From the NCBI RefSeq assembly GCF_000721605.1, contig NZ_JOIZ01000001.1, forward strand, positions 372,001 through 436,000: DNA of 64,000 nt, read 5' to 3'. This document shows, piece after piece, positions 7,756-15,879 of this stretch (its first letter is position 1; each line of letters begins with the position of its first letter). The notes below the pieces were generated by a model. The model was not told the origin of the DNA. It made no database searches and saw nothing but the letters and a program-made list of their open reading frames with translations. This DNA comes from Streptomyces sp. NRRL S-37. Lineage in GTDB: Bacteria > Actinomycetota > Actinomycetes > Streptomycetales > Streptomycetaceae. The translations under genes were made by a program, and so were the position numbers.

Positions 7756-7815
7756 GAGGCCGAGCAGGCCCCGTAAGGTCCCGAGGTCCGGGACATACGG
7801 GTCCAGGGCCCGGGA

Positions 7816-8103
7816 TCAGGTGCCCGGGGTCGTGGGTGTCGTGGTGTCCGCGGCACTCCGCTCCCGGGCACCTTCGCGGGTGCGGCCCGCGGCCACCGGG
7901 CGGCGCGGATTGCGGCGCAGGTACTCGCCCTCCAGTTGCGCCATCCGCTCGTTGTGGGCGCGCAGCGCGTCGTTGGAGCCGTACAGCAGTGTGTCGTGGC
8001 GCGTGCGGTGGATGGTCTCCAGCTCCTTCATGAGCTGCTGGTCGTCCAGGCGGTCCGGCTCGACTCCGGTCATCGTGGTGCCCCGCTCGTCGTGTGTGTC
8101 CAT
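7816..8103 (-). CDS. DUF6158 family small protein
   Basis: A 95-aa polar protein with the run RLDDQQLMKELETIHRTRHD, then ERMAQLEGEYLRRNP, as in the actinobacterial DUF6158 family; the fold is predicted to be helical. An alternative ATG at 8073 (MTGVEP...) fits the family's usual N-terminus better than the upstream ATG. Neither has a strong ribosome-binding site. It diverges from the eRF1-like gene at 8166. Function is unknown. Confidence 0.65.
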   Translation of the reverse strand: MDTHDERGTTMTGVEPDRLDDQQLMKELETIHRTRHDTLLYGSNDALRAHNERMAQLEGEYLRRNPRRPVAAGRTREGARERSAADTTTPTTPGT

Positions 8104-8165
8104 ACGGTCCGGGTACCCGCCCGGCCGGTACAGGCACTACCCCGAACGGCAACCGGGAGGGAGCC

Positions 8166-9278
8166 ATGGAACTCGCTTTCCTGCATCCACTCTACGAACG
8201 TCCCGGCCCTTGGGCCTCCGTCTACGTCGACACCTCCCGGCACACGGAGCACACCCCTCAGGAACGGCATCTGACGGCGCAGGCGATGGCCCGGGAGCTG
8301 GCGGACCAGGGCGCGGACGAGGCGACCTGCCAGGCGGTGCGCCACGCGCTGGAGGATCTGCGGCACTCCTCCGAACCGCACGGCCGCGCGCTGTTCGCCC
8401 GGGACGGCGAGGTGGTGCTCGATCCGCCGCTGGCCCGGTCCCCGCAGCGCGACTGGGCCCAGTGGGCGCCGCTGCCCCGGGTCGCGCCGCTGCTGGAGCT
8501 GGCCGGCGAGGACCCGGTGTGCGTCGTCGCGTACGTCGACCGCAAGGGCGCGGACTTCGAACTGCGCAGCGCGCTCGGCCGGGACGACGCCGGCGGTGTC
8601 ACCGGGCGGCAGTGGCCGCTGCACCGGACCGGTTCCGTCGACTGGTCGGAGCGCCACTTCCAGCTACGGGTGGAGAACACCTGGGAGCACAACGCCGCGG
8701 AGATCGCCGACGCGCTCGCCGTCTGCCACGAGGAGACCGGCGCCGATCTGCTGATCCTGGTCGGTGACGACCGTGAGCGGCGCTCCGTGCACGAGCGGCT
8801 GCCGCAGCGGCTGCACGACCTGGTGGCCGAGGCCTCGCGCGGGGCCGGCAGCAGGCTGCTGGACGAGGACGTGGAGGGGATCCGCGCGGAGCACGTCCAC
8901 GACCGGGCCGCGGCGGAACTGGAGCGGTTCCTCGCCGCCCGGAGCCCCGACGACGAGGGCCGCGCGAGCGCGGTGGAGGGCGTGCCGGCGCTGGTCGAGG
9001 CCGCGCGCGAGCACCGGATCGACGAGCTGCTGATCCGGCCGGACGGGCCGGACGCGCACCGGGAGGTGTGGATCGGTGAGGATCCGGACCAGCTCGCGGT
9101 GCGGCGTACGGATCTGAAGGTGCTCGGTGAGCAGAACTCCTGGTCGGCGCGGGCGGACGACGCGCTGATCCGGTCGGCGGTCGCGACGGACGCGCCCGCG
9201 CTGTCGGTGTCCCTGGCGCCGGACGCGCCGGACGACGCACCGGTCGGCGGACTGGGCGCGCTGCTGCGCTGGAAGTGA
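8166..9278 (+). CDS. Bacterial eRF1-like protein, Rv2629/Vms1 type
   Basis: A 370-aa protein preceded by GGGAGGGAG. Its layout matches the baeRF2/Rv2629 family: an N-terminal region starting with FLHPLYERPGPWASVYVDTSR, a central RNase-H-like release-factor domain (ADLLILVGDDRERRSVHERLP) and a C-terminal part ending in LGALLRWK. Relatives include eukaryotic Vms1/ANKZF1 peptidyl-tRNA hydrolases and ribosome-rescue factors. Rv2629 belongs to the mycobacterial dormancy regulon. A role at the ribosome under stress is inferred, not shown. Confidence 0.75.
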   Translation: MELAFLHPLYERPGPWASVYVDTSRHTEHTPQERHLTAQAMARELADQGADEATCQAVRHALEDLRHSSEPHGRALFARDGEVVLDPPLARSPQRDWAQWAPLPRVAPLLELAGEDPVCVVAYVDRKGADFELRSALGRDDAGGVTGRQWPLHRTGSVDWSERHFQLRVENTWEHNAAEIADALAVCHEETGADLLILVGDDRERRSVHERLPQRLHDLVAEASRGAGSRLLDEDVEGIRAEHVHDRAAAELERFLAARSPDDEGRASAVEGVPALVEAAREHRIDELLIRPDGPDAHREVWIGEDPDQLAVRRTDLKVLGEQNSWSARADDALIRSAVATDAPALSVSLAPDAPDDAPVGGLGALLRWK

Positions 9279-9284
9279 GCTCCT

Positions 9285-10904
9285 CTAGCGCGCCCGTTCC
9301 ACCCGGCGTTCGTCCCACACCGGTTCGGGGGTCTCCCTGACACGGCCGTCGCTGCCGAAGACCAGGAAGCGGTCGAAGGAGCGGGCGAACCAGCGGTCGT
9401 GGGTGACGGCGAGAACCGTGCCCTCGAAGCCCTCCAGGCCTTCCTGGAGGGCTTCGGCCGATTCCAGGTCGAGGTTGTCGGTCGGCTCGTCGAGGAGCAG
9501 GGCCGTGACGCCCTGGAGTTCCAGGAGCAGGATCTGGAAGCGGGCCTGCTGGCCGCCGGAGAGCCGGTCGAAGGTCTGCTCGGCCTGCTGGGTCAGCTCG
9601 TAGCGGCGCAGACGTGACATGGCGGCGCCCCGGTCCTGGGAGTGTTCGGTCCACAGGATGTCCAGGAGGGTGCGGCCCAGCAGTTCGGGGTGGGCGTGGG
9701 TCTGCGCGAAGTGTCCGGGCAGCACACGCGCGCCGAGTTTCCAGTTCCCGGTGTGGGCCACGTCGTCGCCGGCGAGCAGCCGCAGGAAGTGCGACTTGCC
9801 GGAGCCGTTGGAGCCGAGCACGGCGACCCGTTCGCCGTAGAAGACCTCCAGGTCGAAGGGTTTCATCAGGCCGGTGAGTTCGAGCCCCTCGCAGGTGACG
9901 GCGCGGACACCGGTACGGCCGCCCTTCAGGCGCATCCTGATGTCCTGCTCGCGCGGGGGCTCCGGCGGGGGCCCGGCCTCCTCGAACTTGCGCAGCCTGG
10001 TCTGGGCGGCGCGGTAGCGGGACGCCATGTCGGGGCTGTTCTCGGCGGCCTGGCGCAGCGTCAGGACGAGCTTCTTCAACTGCGCGTGCTTCTCGTCCCA
10101 GCGGCGGCGCAGTTCCTCGAAGCGGGCGAAGCGCTCCTGCCGGGCCTGGTGGAAGGTGGCGAAGCCGCCGCCGTGCACCCATGCGTCGGCGCCCGCGGGC
10201 CCCGGCTCCAGGGAGACGATCTTCTGGGCGGCGCGGGCGAGGAGTTCGCGGTCGTGGGAGACGAACAGGACGGTCTTGCGGGTCTCCGCGAGCCGTTCCT
10301 CCAGCCAGCGCTTGCCGGGCACGTCGAGGTAGTTGTCCGGCTCGTCGAGCAGCAGCACCTCGTCGGTGCCGCGCAGCAGCGCCTCGAGGACCAGGCGCTT
10401 CTGTTCGCCCCCGGAGAGGGTGCGGACCTCGCGCCACTGCGCCTTCTCGTACGGCACGCCCAGCGCGGCCGTGGTGCAGATGTCCCACAGCGTCTCGGCC
10501 TCGTACCCGCGCGCCTCGGCCCAGTCGGAGAGGGCCTGCGCGTACGCCATCTGGGCGGCCTCGTCGTCCACCGTCATGATCGCGTGCTCGGCGGCGTCGA
10601 CGGCGCGCGCGGCCTCGCGGATCCTGGGCTGCGCCACGGACACCAGCAGGTCGCGCACGGTCGTGTCGTCCCGTACGGAGCCGACGAACTGGCGCATGAC
10701 GCCGAGGCCGCCGGTGACGGTGACGGAGCCGCCGTGCGGCTTCAACTCGTCGGCGAGGAGGCGCAGCAGGGTGGTCTTGCCCGCGCCGTTGGGTCCGACG
10801 AGGGCCACGACGGCCCCCTCCCCCACCCGGAAGGAGACATCGCCCAGCAGCGCCCTCCCGTCGGGGAGGTGGTACTCGAGGTGCGCGGCTTCCAGATGAC
10901 CCAT
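9285..10904 (-). CDS. ABC-F family ATP-binding protein
   Basis: A 539-aa soluble protein with two ABC domains and no membrane segments. Domain 1 has GPNGAGKTTLL (Walker A), TLSGGEQKRLVL (signature) and VLLLDEPDNYLD (Walker B). Domain 2 has GSNGSGKSHFLRLL, RLSGGQQARFQIL and ALLLDEPTDNLD. An Arg/Lys-rich linker (ARFEELRRRWDEKHAQLKK and after) joins them, as expected for ABC-F. Members act on the ribosome as translation factors or in antibiotic resistance. Start is placed at the ATG of MGHLEAAHLEY; an upstream extension of 29 residues is open but unlike the family. Confidence 0.88.
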   Translation of the reverse strand: MGHLEAAHLEYHLPDGRALLGDVSFRVGEGAVVALVGPNGAGKTTLLRLLADELKPHGGSVTVTGGLGVMRQFVGSVRDDTTVRDLLVSVAQPRIREAARAVDAAEHAIMTVDDEAAQMAYAQALSDWAEARGYEAETLWDICTTAALGVPYEKAQWREVRTLSGGEQKRLVLEALLRGTDEVLLLDEPDNYLDVPGKRWLEERLAETRKTVLFVSHDRELLARAAQKIVSLEPGPAGADAWVHGGGFATFHQARQERFARFEELRRRWDEKHAQLKKLVLTLRQAAENSPDMASRYRAAQTRLRKFEEAGPPPEPPREQDIRMRLKGGRTGVRAVTCEGLELTGLMKPFDLEVFYGERVAVLGSNGSGKSHFLRLLAGDDVAHTGNWKLGARVLPGHFAQTHAHPELLGRTLLDILWTEHSQDRGAAMSRLRRYELTQQAEQTFDRLSGGQQARFQILLLELQGVTALLLDEPTDNLDLESAEALQEGLEGFEGTVLAVTHDRWFARSFDRFLVFGSDGRVRETPEPVWDERRVERAR

Positions 10905-11049
10905 GATGGGGATTGTGCGGGGTCGCCGGTGCGGGGGCAAACGGGTTTCGAGCGGAATGGCGTCCATGATGTGAAACAGCGGTCTCACCATGCGGGTGGC
11001 GGGCGTAGCGTGAGGGTCCTCCTACGAGAGTGGAAGGGGTGGGTTCGTC

Positions 11050-11871
11050 ATGCCGGAAGCGCGGGAGACCGCCGTCTACACGCACGGCCACCACGAGTCG
11101 GTGCTGCGGTCGCACACCTGGCGGACCGCCGAGAACTCGGCGGCGTATCTCCTCGGGGCGCTCAAGCCCCACATGCGGATCCTGGACATCGGGTGCGGGC
11201 CCGGCACCATCACCGCCGACCTGGCGGGGCTCGTTCCCGACGGGCACGTCACCGGTCTCGACCGGGAGCCGGGGATCCTGGAGCAGGCCCGGGCGGTGGC
11301 CGGCGAGCGGGGGCTGACGAACACCGACTTCGCGGTGGGGGACGTGCACGCGCTGGACTTCCCGGACGACACGTTCTGCGTGGTCCACGCCCACCAGGTG
11401 CTCCAGCACGTGGGCGATCCGGTGGGGGCGCTGCGCGAGATGCGGCGGGTGACCAGGCCGGGCGGGTTCGTCGCCGTCCGGGACGCGGACTTCGCGGCGA
11501 TGACCTGGTACCCCCTGTCGGCGGGCATGGACGACTGGCTGGACCTCTACCGGCGGGTGGCCCGGGCCAACGGCGGCGAGCCGGACGCCGGGCGGCGGCT
11601 GAAGTCCTGGGCGCTCGCCGCCGGCTTCACGGACGTCACCGCGACCTCCGGCACCTGGACCTTCTCGACTCCCGGGGAGCGGGCCTGGTGGAGCGGCCTG
11701 TGGGCGGACCGTACCGTGGCGTCGGCCTATGCCGAGCGGGCGGTCGACGGCGGCCACGCCACCCGGCAGCAACTGCGGGAGGTGGCCGGGGCGTGGCGGG
11801 AATGGGGCGAACGGGACGACGGCTGGTTCAGCGTGCTGCACGGCGAAATTCTCTGCCGCAAGGATGTCTGA
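11050..11871 (+). CDS. Class I SAM-dependent methyltransferase
   Basis: A 273-aa protein. ILDIGCGPGTITADLA (about residues 45-60) is motif I for S-adenosylmethionine, with the acidic GLDREP at the end of strand 2, VGDVHALDFPDDTFCVVHAHQVLQHV as motifs II/III and RVTRPGGFVAVRD as the post-motif. This is the UbiE/MenG-like Methyltransf_11 family. Substrate is unknown. It is transcribed away from the ABC-F gene and is followed 42 nt later by a small membrane-protein gene. Confidence 0.85.
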   Translation: MPEARETAVYTHGHHESVLRSHTWRTAENSAAYLLGALKPHMRILDIGCGPGTITADLAGLVPDGHVTGLDREPGILEQARAVAGERGLTNTDFAVGDVHALDFPDDTFCVVHAHQVLQHVGDPVGALREMRRVTRPGGFVAVRDADFAAMTWYPLSAGMDDWLDLYRRVARANGGEPDAGRRLKSWALAAGFTDVTATSGTWTFSTPGERAWWSGLWADRTVASAYAERAVDGGHATRQQLREVAGAWREWGERDDGWFSVLHGEILCRKDV

Positions 11872-11913
11872 ACCGCGTTTTCCGGGACATCAGGATGTCA
11901 GGAGGTAGACATT

Positions 11914-12084
11914 ATGGTTCCCATTCTTCTGGTTCTGCTGCTGGCCCTGATCCTTTTCGGTGCCGGATTCGCGGTAAAGGTTCTCTGGTGGATCGCCCTG
12001 GCGGTTCTGGTCGTGTGGCTCCTGGGGTTCTTCATGCGCAGTACGTCGGCGGGCGGAGGCAGGAGCCGGTGGTACCGGTGGTGA
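11914..12084 (+). CDS. Small hydrophobic membrane protein (56 aa)
   Basis: A 56-aa protein, MVPILLVLLLALILFGAGFA onward, with two closely spaced membrane segments and a short basic end, RSRWYRW. It has an AGGAGG site about 8 nt before the ATG. This type of short hydrophobic protein is widespread in Streptomyces, often near stress genes; its role is unknown. A strong terminator follows within 15 nt of the stop. Confidence 0.8.
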   Translation: MVPILLVLLLALILFGAGFAVKVLWWIALAVLVVWLLGFFMRSTSAGGGRSRWYRW

Positions 12085-12097
12085 GATGACGGAAAAT

Positions 12098-12128
12098 CCC
12101 CGGGACTTCTCGGTCCCGGGGTTTTTTT
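12098..12128 (+). terminator. Rho-independent terminator
   Basis: A perfect 9-bp stem, CCCCGGGAC with GTCCCGGGG, around the 6-nt loop TTCTCG, is followed by seven T residues. It ends the methyltransferase/small-membrane-protein transcript and shields the convergent gvp cluster. Confidence 0.93.
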
Positions 12129-12162
12129 CGTGCCGGAATTCAATTCGGTAGCGGTGATGTCC

Positions 12163-12231
12163 CGTGCCGGGCTCAGTCCCGAGGGCGTGCCGGACTCAAT
12201 CCGGGGGCCGTGCCGGGCTCAGTCCCGGGGA
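12163..12231. repeat. 23-bp tandem repeat, three copies, spanning the gvpK stop
   Basis: Units start at 12163, 12186 and 12209. Each opens CGTGCCGG(G/A)CTCA(G/A)TCC. The last unit contains the end of gvpK (Leu-Pro-Arg-Asp and the TGA). The two extra copies lie just downstream of gvpK, so the tail of the gene seems to have been duplicated in tandem and to have drifted in the middle copy. Confidence 0.85.
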
Positions 12232-12551
12232 AGCAGCGGTCCGAGCGGCCCGAGGTCCAGATTCAGGTCCTCGGGCCGCAGTCCGTAGCGGTTCCGCAGC
12301 TCCGCCATGCGGTCCTCGAGCAGCATCAGGGTGAGCCCGACCCGCTCCTCCTGCTCCTCGGTCAGGTCCCCCTCGTCGAACCGGCGCACCGCCTGCCGCT
12401 CCATGAGCTGGCGCAGCAGTTCCACGACGGTGAGCACCAGCTTGATCAGGTCGCGTTCGACCGTGTCCGGCTCCAGGTCCAGGCTCCTGCTCCGGCTGCC
12501 GTGCGGTTCGATGTGCGGCTCGACGTGCCGGTCGTCGGGGGCTGCCGTCAC
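12219..12551 (-). CDS. gvpK: Gas vesicle protein GvpK
   Basis: A 110-aa protein, last gene of the gvp cluster. The core, DTVERDLIKLVLTVVELLRQL then QAVRRFDEGDLTEEQEERVG and MAELRNRYGLRPEDLNLDLG, is the GvpK signature. GvpK is needed for normal gas vesicle growth in other bacteria, probably as an assembly or minor structural factor. The GTG start overlaps the stop of gvpS. The 3-prime end is tandemly duplicated beyond the stop. Confidence 0.92.
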   Translation of the reverse strand: MTAAPDDRHVEPHIEPHGSRSRSLDLEPDTVERDLIKLVLTVVELLRQLMERQAVRRFDEGDLTEEQEERVGLTLMLLEDRMAELRNRYGLRPEDLNLDLGPLGPLLPRD

Positions 12552-12736
12552 TGCGACTCCTCGAAGGGGGACGGGACCCGCGCGTTCACCGAGCTGATGA
12601 GCGCGTTGAGGTCGATACGGACCAGGTCGACGTCCGCGATGCGCAGCGTGATGTCCCCCTTGATGACGACCCCGCCGGCCAGAAGCCGGTCGAGCAGGTC
12701 CACCAGGGCTATCTCGCGGCGTTCGACGACGGTCAC
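12548..12736 (-). CDS. gvpS: Gas vesicle protein GvpS (GvpA-family paralogue)
   Basis: A 62-aa protein of the GvpA/J/S family: EIALVDLLDRLLAGGVVIKG followed by DITLRIADVDLVRIDLNALI, matching the conserved strand-helix core that builds the vesicle wall. It is shorter than gvpA and gvpJ and lacks their tails. The start is a GTG overlapping the gvpL stop by 4 nt. Its place between gvpL and gvpK matches the known Streptomyces order. Confidence 0.9.
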   Translation of the reverse strand: MTVVERREIALVDLLDRLLAGGVVIKGDITLRIADVDLVRIDLNALISSVNARVPSPFEESQ

Positions 12737-13512
12737 GGACCCTCCTCCTCGGCGATGTCCTCACCGGCGAACGAATAGGCGGCCCAGGGACCGGTGAGTT
12801 CGACACGTATTCCGGGCGCGCCGTCCTTCGTACGCTCCACCTTTTCCACGAATTCCTCGGAATCCACCCGGGGGACAAGATAGGCGGCATTGAGCACATT
12901 GCGCCCGGAGGCGCCGGAGAGCGTGGGATTCTGCGGTGCGTGCAGCCGGCAGTCCTCGGCGGCCCCGGACAGGGTCTCGTGCAGCCGGGTCGCGAACGTC
13001 TCGGCGCGCTGCCACAGATCGTCCTGCGATTTCGTCCGCTCCCGCCGCTGCCGCAGATAGTCACGGCCGGACACCGGTTTCGGCGCGGGCGCGGCGGGGG
13101 CGTCCGGTGTCCGGTCCGGCTCGACGTAGACCTTGACGCCCCACTCGACCCGGCCCTCCAGCCGGTCCAGGGTGCGCAGGAAGCTCTCCTCGCGCGCCTC
13201 CATCATGGTCCGTACGCCGCTGTCGTCGCGGAACACGGTGCCGAGCCGCAGCGGCAGCGGGGTCGTGACGGTGGTGAGCGCGTCGATCACGCCCTGGTGG
13301 GCGCGGGCGACCGCGGTCAGCCAGTCGAGGTCCTCCAGATGCGCGCGCAGCGGTTCCTCCGCGAAGTCCGCCTCGGGCACATGGCTGACGACGGCCACCA
13401 GGCCGTGGTGAGGCAGCAGCCGGGGCGGATCGCCCGCGACTCCGGTCAGCTGTGCCTGGAGCGGCGTGCCGTAGGGACGGCAGACCGCGTAGACGTACCG
13501 CAGTCCGGTCAC
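12733..13512 (-). CDS. gvpL: Gas vesicle protein GvpL (GvpF/L family)
   Basis: A 259-aa protein starting VTGLRYVYAVC at a GTG that overlaps the gvpJ stop. GvpF/L features are the N-terminal YVYAV strand, ALTTVTTPLPLRLGTVF (the conserved PLRFGT-like motif), and the C-terminal NAAYLVPR...VELTGPWAAYSFA. A charged insert (residues about 135-175, rich in Arg/Lys/Gln) separates the two domains. GvpF/L proteins bind GvpA and are thought to nucleate or chaperone vesicle assembly. It is paralogous to gvpF in the same cluster. Confidence 0.92.
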   Translation of the reverse strand: MTGLRYVYAVCRPYGTPLQAQLTGVAGDPPRLLPHHGLVAVVSHVPEADFAEEPLRAHLEDLDWLTAVARAHQGVIDALTTVTTPLPLRLGTVFRDDSGVRTMMEAREESFLRTLDRLEGRVEWGVKVYVEPDRTPDAPAAPAPKPVSGRDYLRQRRERTKSQDDLWQRAETFATRLHETLSGAAEDCRLHAPQNPTLSGASGRNVLNAAYLVPRVDSEEFVEKVERTKDGAPGIRVELTGPWAAYSFAGEDIAEEEGP

Positions 13513-13850
13513 GGACCCTCCTCCTGTGCGCGGCGGGGCGCCGGCCCCAGTTCCTCCAGCCGGGCCAGCCGTTCCCGCAGCTCCGCGTTCTCCCTGGCCA
13601 GTTCGTCGCGCCGGGCGCGTGAGGAGAGCGCCGGGTCGGACTCCCACCAGTCGATCCCCATCTCCTTGGCCTTGTCGACGGAGGCGACGACGAGGCGCAG
13701 CTTGATGGTGAGGAGTTCGATGTCCAGCAGGTTGATGCGGATGTCCCCCGCGATCACGACGCCCTTGTCGAGCACCCTCTCCAGGATGTCGGCGAGATTG
13801 GCGCCGCTGCTCTGGCCGTACGGCTCGGGAAGCCGGCTGGGGGTCGTCAT
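13509..13850 (-). CDS. gvpJ: Gas vesicle protein GvpJ (GvpA-family paralogue)
   Basis: A 113-aa protein. Residues about 17-60 (NLADILERVLDKGVVIAGDI then RINLLDIELLTIKLRLVVAS) are the GvpA-type core. The C-terminal half forms a charged, probably coiled-coil region (RDELARENAELRERLARLEEL). The ATG overlaps the gvpZ stop (ATGA) and the stop overlaps the gvpL GTG. GvpJ is a minor wall component, possibly at the conical tips. Confidence 0.92.
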   Translation of the reverse strand: MTTPSRLPEPYGQSSGANLADILERVLDKGVVIAGDIRINLLDIELLTIKLRLVVASVDKAKEMGIDWWESDPALSSRARRDELARENAELRERLARLEELGPAPRRAQEEGP

Positions 13851-14992
13851 CCGCGGCTCCGGCTCTCGGGCCGCTCGTCCTCGACCTCGTCCTCGTACGG
13901 GTACTCGTCCTCCGGGTACTCGTCCTCCTCGGACTCCTCCGGTTCCTCTTCCTCTTCTTCCTCGTCCTCTTCTTCGTCTTCGTACGCGTCCTCGTCCTCG
14001 GGCTCGTCCTCGGACTCCGGCTCGTACTCCTCCTCGGGCTCGTCCTCGGACTCCGGCTCGTACTCCTCTTCCTCTTCGCGGTCGCCGGCGGAGGTCTCGT
14101 CCTCCTCCTCGGCGAGGGCGTCCTCGTGGCTGCGGACCACCTCGCCGTCGCGGATCTCGCCCCGCCAGCCGTCCTCGGCCTCGCCCTTGAGGGTGATGAA
14201 GCGGGCGAAGTGCTTCAGGTCGAGCCGGGCGCGACGGCCCTGGGCGCGCCAGATGTTGCCCGTCTTCTCGAAGAGGCCCGAGGGGTAGTACTCGATGACC
14301 AGCAGGACCCGGGTGAGGTTGTCGGCGAGGCGGTGGAAGGAGACGACGCCCCTCGTCGTGCCCTTGGCGCCCTCCGAGGACCAGGCGATGCGGTCGTCGG
14401 GGACCTGCTCGGTGGTCTTCGCCTTCCAGCTCCGGTTGGACCACCAGATCTTCGCCTGCCAGTCCGACGTGGTGTCGTCGGACTTACTGGCGCTCTTGAC
14501 GCCCTTGGCGAAGGTGCTGAAGTCCTGGTACTGGGTCCACTGGTCGTACGCGGTGCGCAGCGGGACCCCGACGTCGATGTACTCCATGATGACGGTGGGC
14601 TTCTGGCCGGCGGACTTCTTGCGCTTGCCCTTGCCGCCGCCCAGGCCCTTGAGCGCGCCCATCACGTTGTCCTTGGCCCGTGAGGCACCGAGTTCGACGG
14701 CACTGCGCAGCGGGCTCTTGCCCTCGGCGAGCTTGCGGCCGCCGTCGAGGGCGAGCTTGGCGAAGCCCGGGCTGTTGCCCTCGGCGATGTCGTTGAGCTT
14801 GTTCGTGGTCTCGCCGAGCTTGTGACCGAGGCCGGTCAGCAACCGGGTGGCCTGGGCCGCGAGGTAGTCCTGCAGCTCGGCCTTGAGCCGGTCGGCGGCC
14901 TCGCTGTGGGCCACGCCGGCGAGCGGGTTCTTCGCCGCCCCGTCCGCGCTGTCACGTGCGGCGGAGCCGGCCCGTCCGAGGGTCTCCGTCAT
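13847..14992 (-). CDS. gvpZ: GvpZ: SRPBCC-domain gas vesicle cluster protein with hyperacidic tail
   Basis: A 381-aa protein in three parts. Residues 1-130 are mixed helical and basic, ending in KGKRKKSAGQK. Residues about 131-272 are an SRPBCC/polyketide-cyclase-like fold (TVIMEYIDVGVPLRTAYDQW...RVLLVIEYYPSG). Residues about 289-376 are almost all Asp/Glu with scattered Tyr and Pro, including a doubled EEEYEPESEDEPE unit. This fits the actinobacterial GvpZ position. The ATG overlaps the gvpY stop. The acidic tail contrasts sharply with the Lys-rich tail of GvpY next door. Confidence 0.85.
   Translation of the reverse strand: MTETLGRAGSAARDSADGAAKNPLAGVAHSEAADRLKAELQDYLAAQATRLLTGLGHKLGETTNKLNDIAEGNSPGFAKLALDGGRKLAEGKSPLRSAVELGASRAKDNVMGALKGLGGGKGKRKKSAGQKPTVIMEYIDVGVPLRTAYDQWTQYQDFSTFAKGVKSASKSDDTTSDWQAKIWWSNRSWKAKTTEQVPDDRIAWSSEGAKGTTRGVVSFHRLADNLTRVLLVIEYYPSGLFEKTGNIWRAQGRRARLDLKHFARFITLKGEAEDGWRGEIRDGEVVRSHEDALAEEEDETSAGDREEEEEYEPESEDEPEEEYEPESEDEPEDEDAYEDEEEDEEEEEEEPEESEEDEYPEDEYPYEDEVEDERPESRSRG
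14001..14068. repeat. Direct repeat in the gvpZ acidic-tail coding region
   Basis: A 32-bp segment starting GGCTCGTCCTCGGACTCC at 14001 recurs identically at 14037, 36 bp downstream. It codes for the duplicated acidic unit of GvpZ, so the tail is growing or shrinking by in-frame slippage. Confidence 0.85.
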
Positions 14993-15612
14993 CGCTCACC
15001 GCCTCCCTTCGCCGTGCGGGAGCGGGCGCCGCGGGCCGCGGCCGCGGTCTTCTTGGCGGCCGCCTTCTTCGCCGGAGCCGTCTTCTTCGCCGCCGCCTTC
15101 TTCGCGGGGGCGGCCTTCTTCGCCGGGGCCTTCCTGGCCGGCCGCTCGGAGGCCGGCTCGTCAGCCTGCTCCCGGTCCTCCTGCTCCCGGTCCTCCGCCC
15201 GCGCGTCCTCGCGGCCCTCGTCCTCACGGGCCGCGTCCTCGTCCCCGCGTTCCTCGTCCTCGGCGTGTTCCGCGTCGGCGTCCTCCCGCGGGCCTGCGCC
15301 CGTCAGCCGGTCCCGCATGCCGGCGGTACGGCCGTGCAGCCGGTCGGCGAGGGAGTCGAGCTGGCGCTCGACCAGCGCGCCGGAGGCCGCCTTGCCGACA
15401 CCTCGCAGCTCACCGCGGAGCTGATCGCCGATCTCCTTGAACTGCGGGTTGTCCCGAAGCTGCTGGGACACCAGGTCCGCGACCATGCGCGGACTGAGGT
15501 TCAGCTTCTTGCCCGCCACCAGGCCGCCGACGGCGACCGCCATCTTCAGTTTCTTCGTCCGTCCGAGGAGATATCCGGCCCCGATCGCGAGGCCCAGTCC
15601 CATGCGGTTCAT
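14989..15612 (-). CDS. gvpY: GvpY: gas vesicle cluster protein with histone-like Lys-Ala tail
   Basis: A 207-aa protein. The N-terminus (GLGLAIGAGYLLGRTKKLKM) is glycine-rich and hydrophobic, followed by a helical region to about residue 105. Residues 108-153 are Asp/Glu/Arg-rich, and residues 160-192 are repeats of AKKAA/AKKTA as in histone H1-like proteins. This matches the GvpY slot of the Streptomyces cluster. The ATG overlaps the gvpG stop (ATGA), which favours it over the ATG three codons later. Role is unknown. Confidence 0.85.
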   Translation of the reverse strand: MNRMGLGLAIGAGYLLGRTKKLKMAVAVGGLVAGKKLNLSPRMVADLVSQQLRDNPQFKEIGDQLRGELRGVGKAASGALVERQLDSLADRLHGRTAGMRDRLTGAGPREDADAEHAEDEERGDEDAAREDEGREDARAEDREQEDREQADEPASERPARKAPAKKAAPAKKAAAKKTAPAKKAAAKKTAAAARGARSRTAKGGGER

Positions 15613-15875
15613 CGTGGTGCCGTCCCGTCCCCTGTACCCGCGCCGGTGCGCGTCGCTGTCTCCAACCGGTCGAGGAGTTCGTCCTCCTGCCGGTCGAACT
15701 CCTCCTCCGTGATCTCTCCGGCCTCCAACCGCTCCTCCAGCCGGGCCAGTTCGGCCCGTATCGTGGCGGGGTCGTAGTAGATGCGCTCCGCCTCCCGCAG
15801 CACCTGCCGGATGGCCCAGCCGCTGCCGCGCACCGGGGCGAACGGCAGCAGCAGGACCTCCGAGATCAGGCCCAT
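15609..15875 (-). CDS. gvpG: Gas vesicle protein GvpG
   Basis: An 88-aa protein starting MGLISEVLLLPFAPVRG, the characteristic GvpG N-terminus, followed by a charged helix (YYDPATIRAELARLEERLEA, then GEITEEEFDRQEDELLDRL). GvpG is a small accessory protein that interacts with GvpA/GvpF during nucleation. It lies 4 nt downstream of gvpF and its stop overlaps the gvpY ATG. Confidence 0.93.
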   Translation of the reverse strand: MGLISEVLLLPFAPVRGSGWAIRQVLREAERIYYDPATIRAELARLEERLEAGEITEEEFDRQEDELLDRLETATRTGAGTGDGTAPR

Positions 15876-15879
15876 GTCG

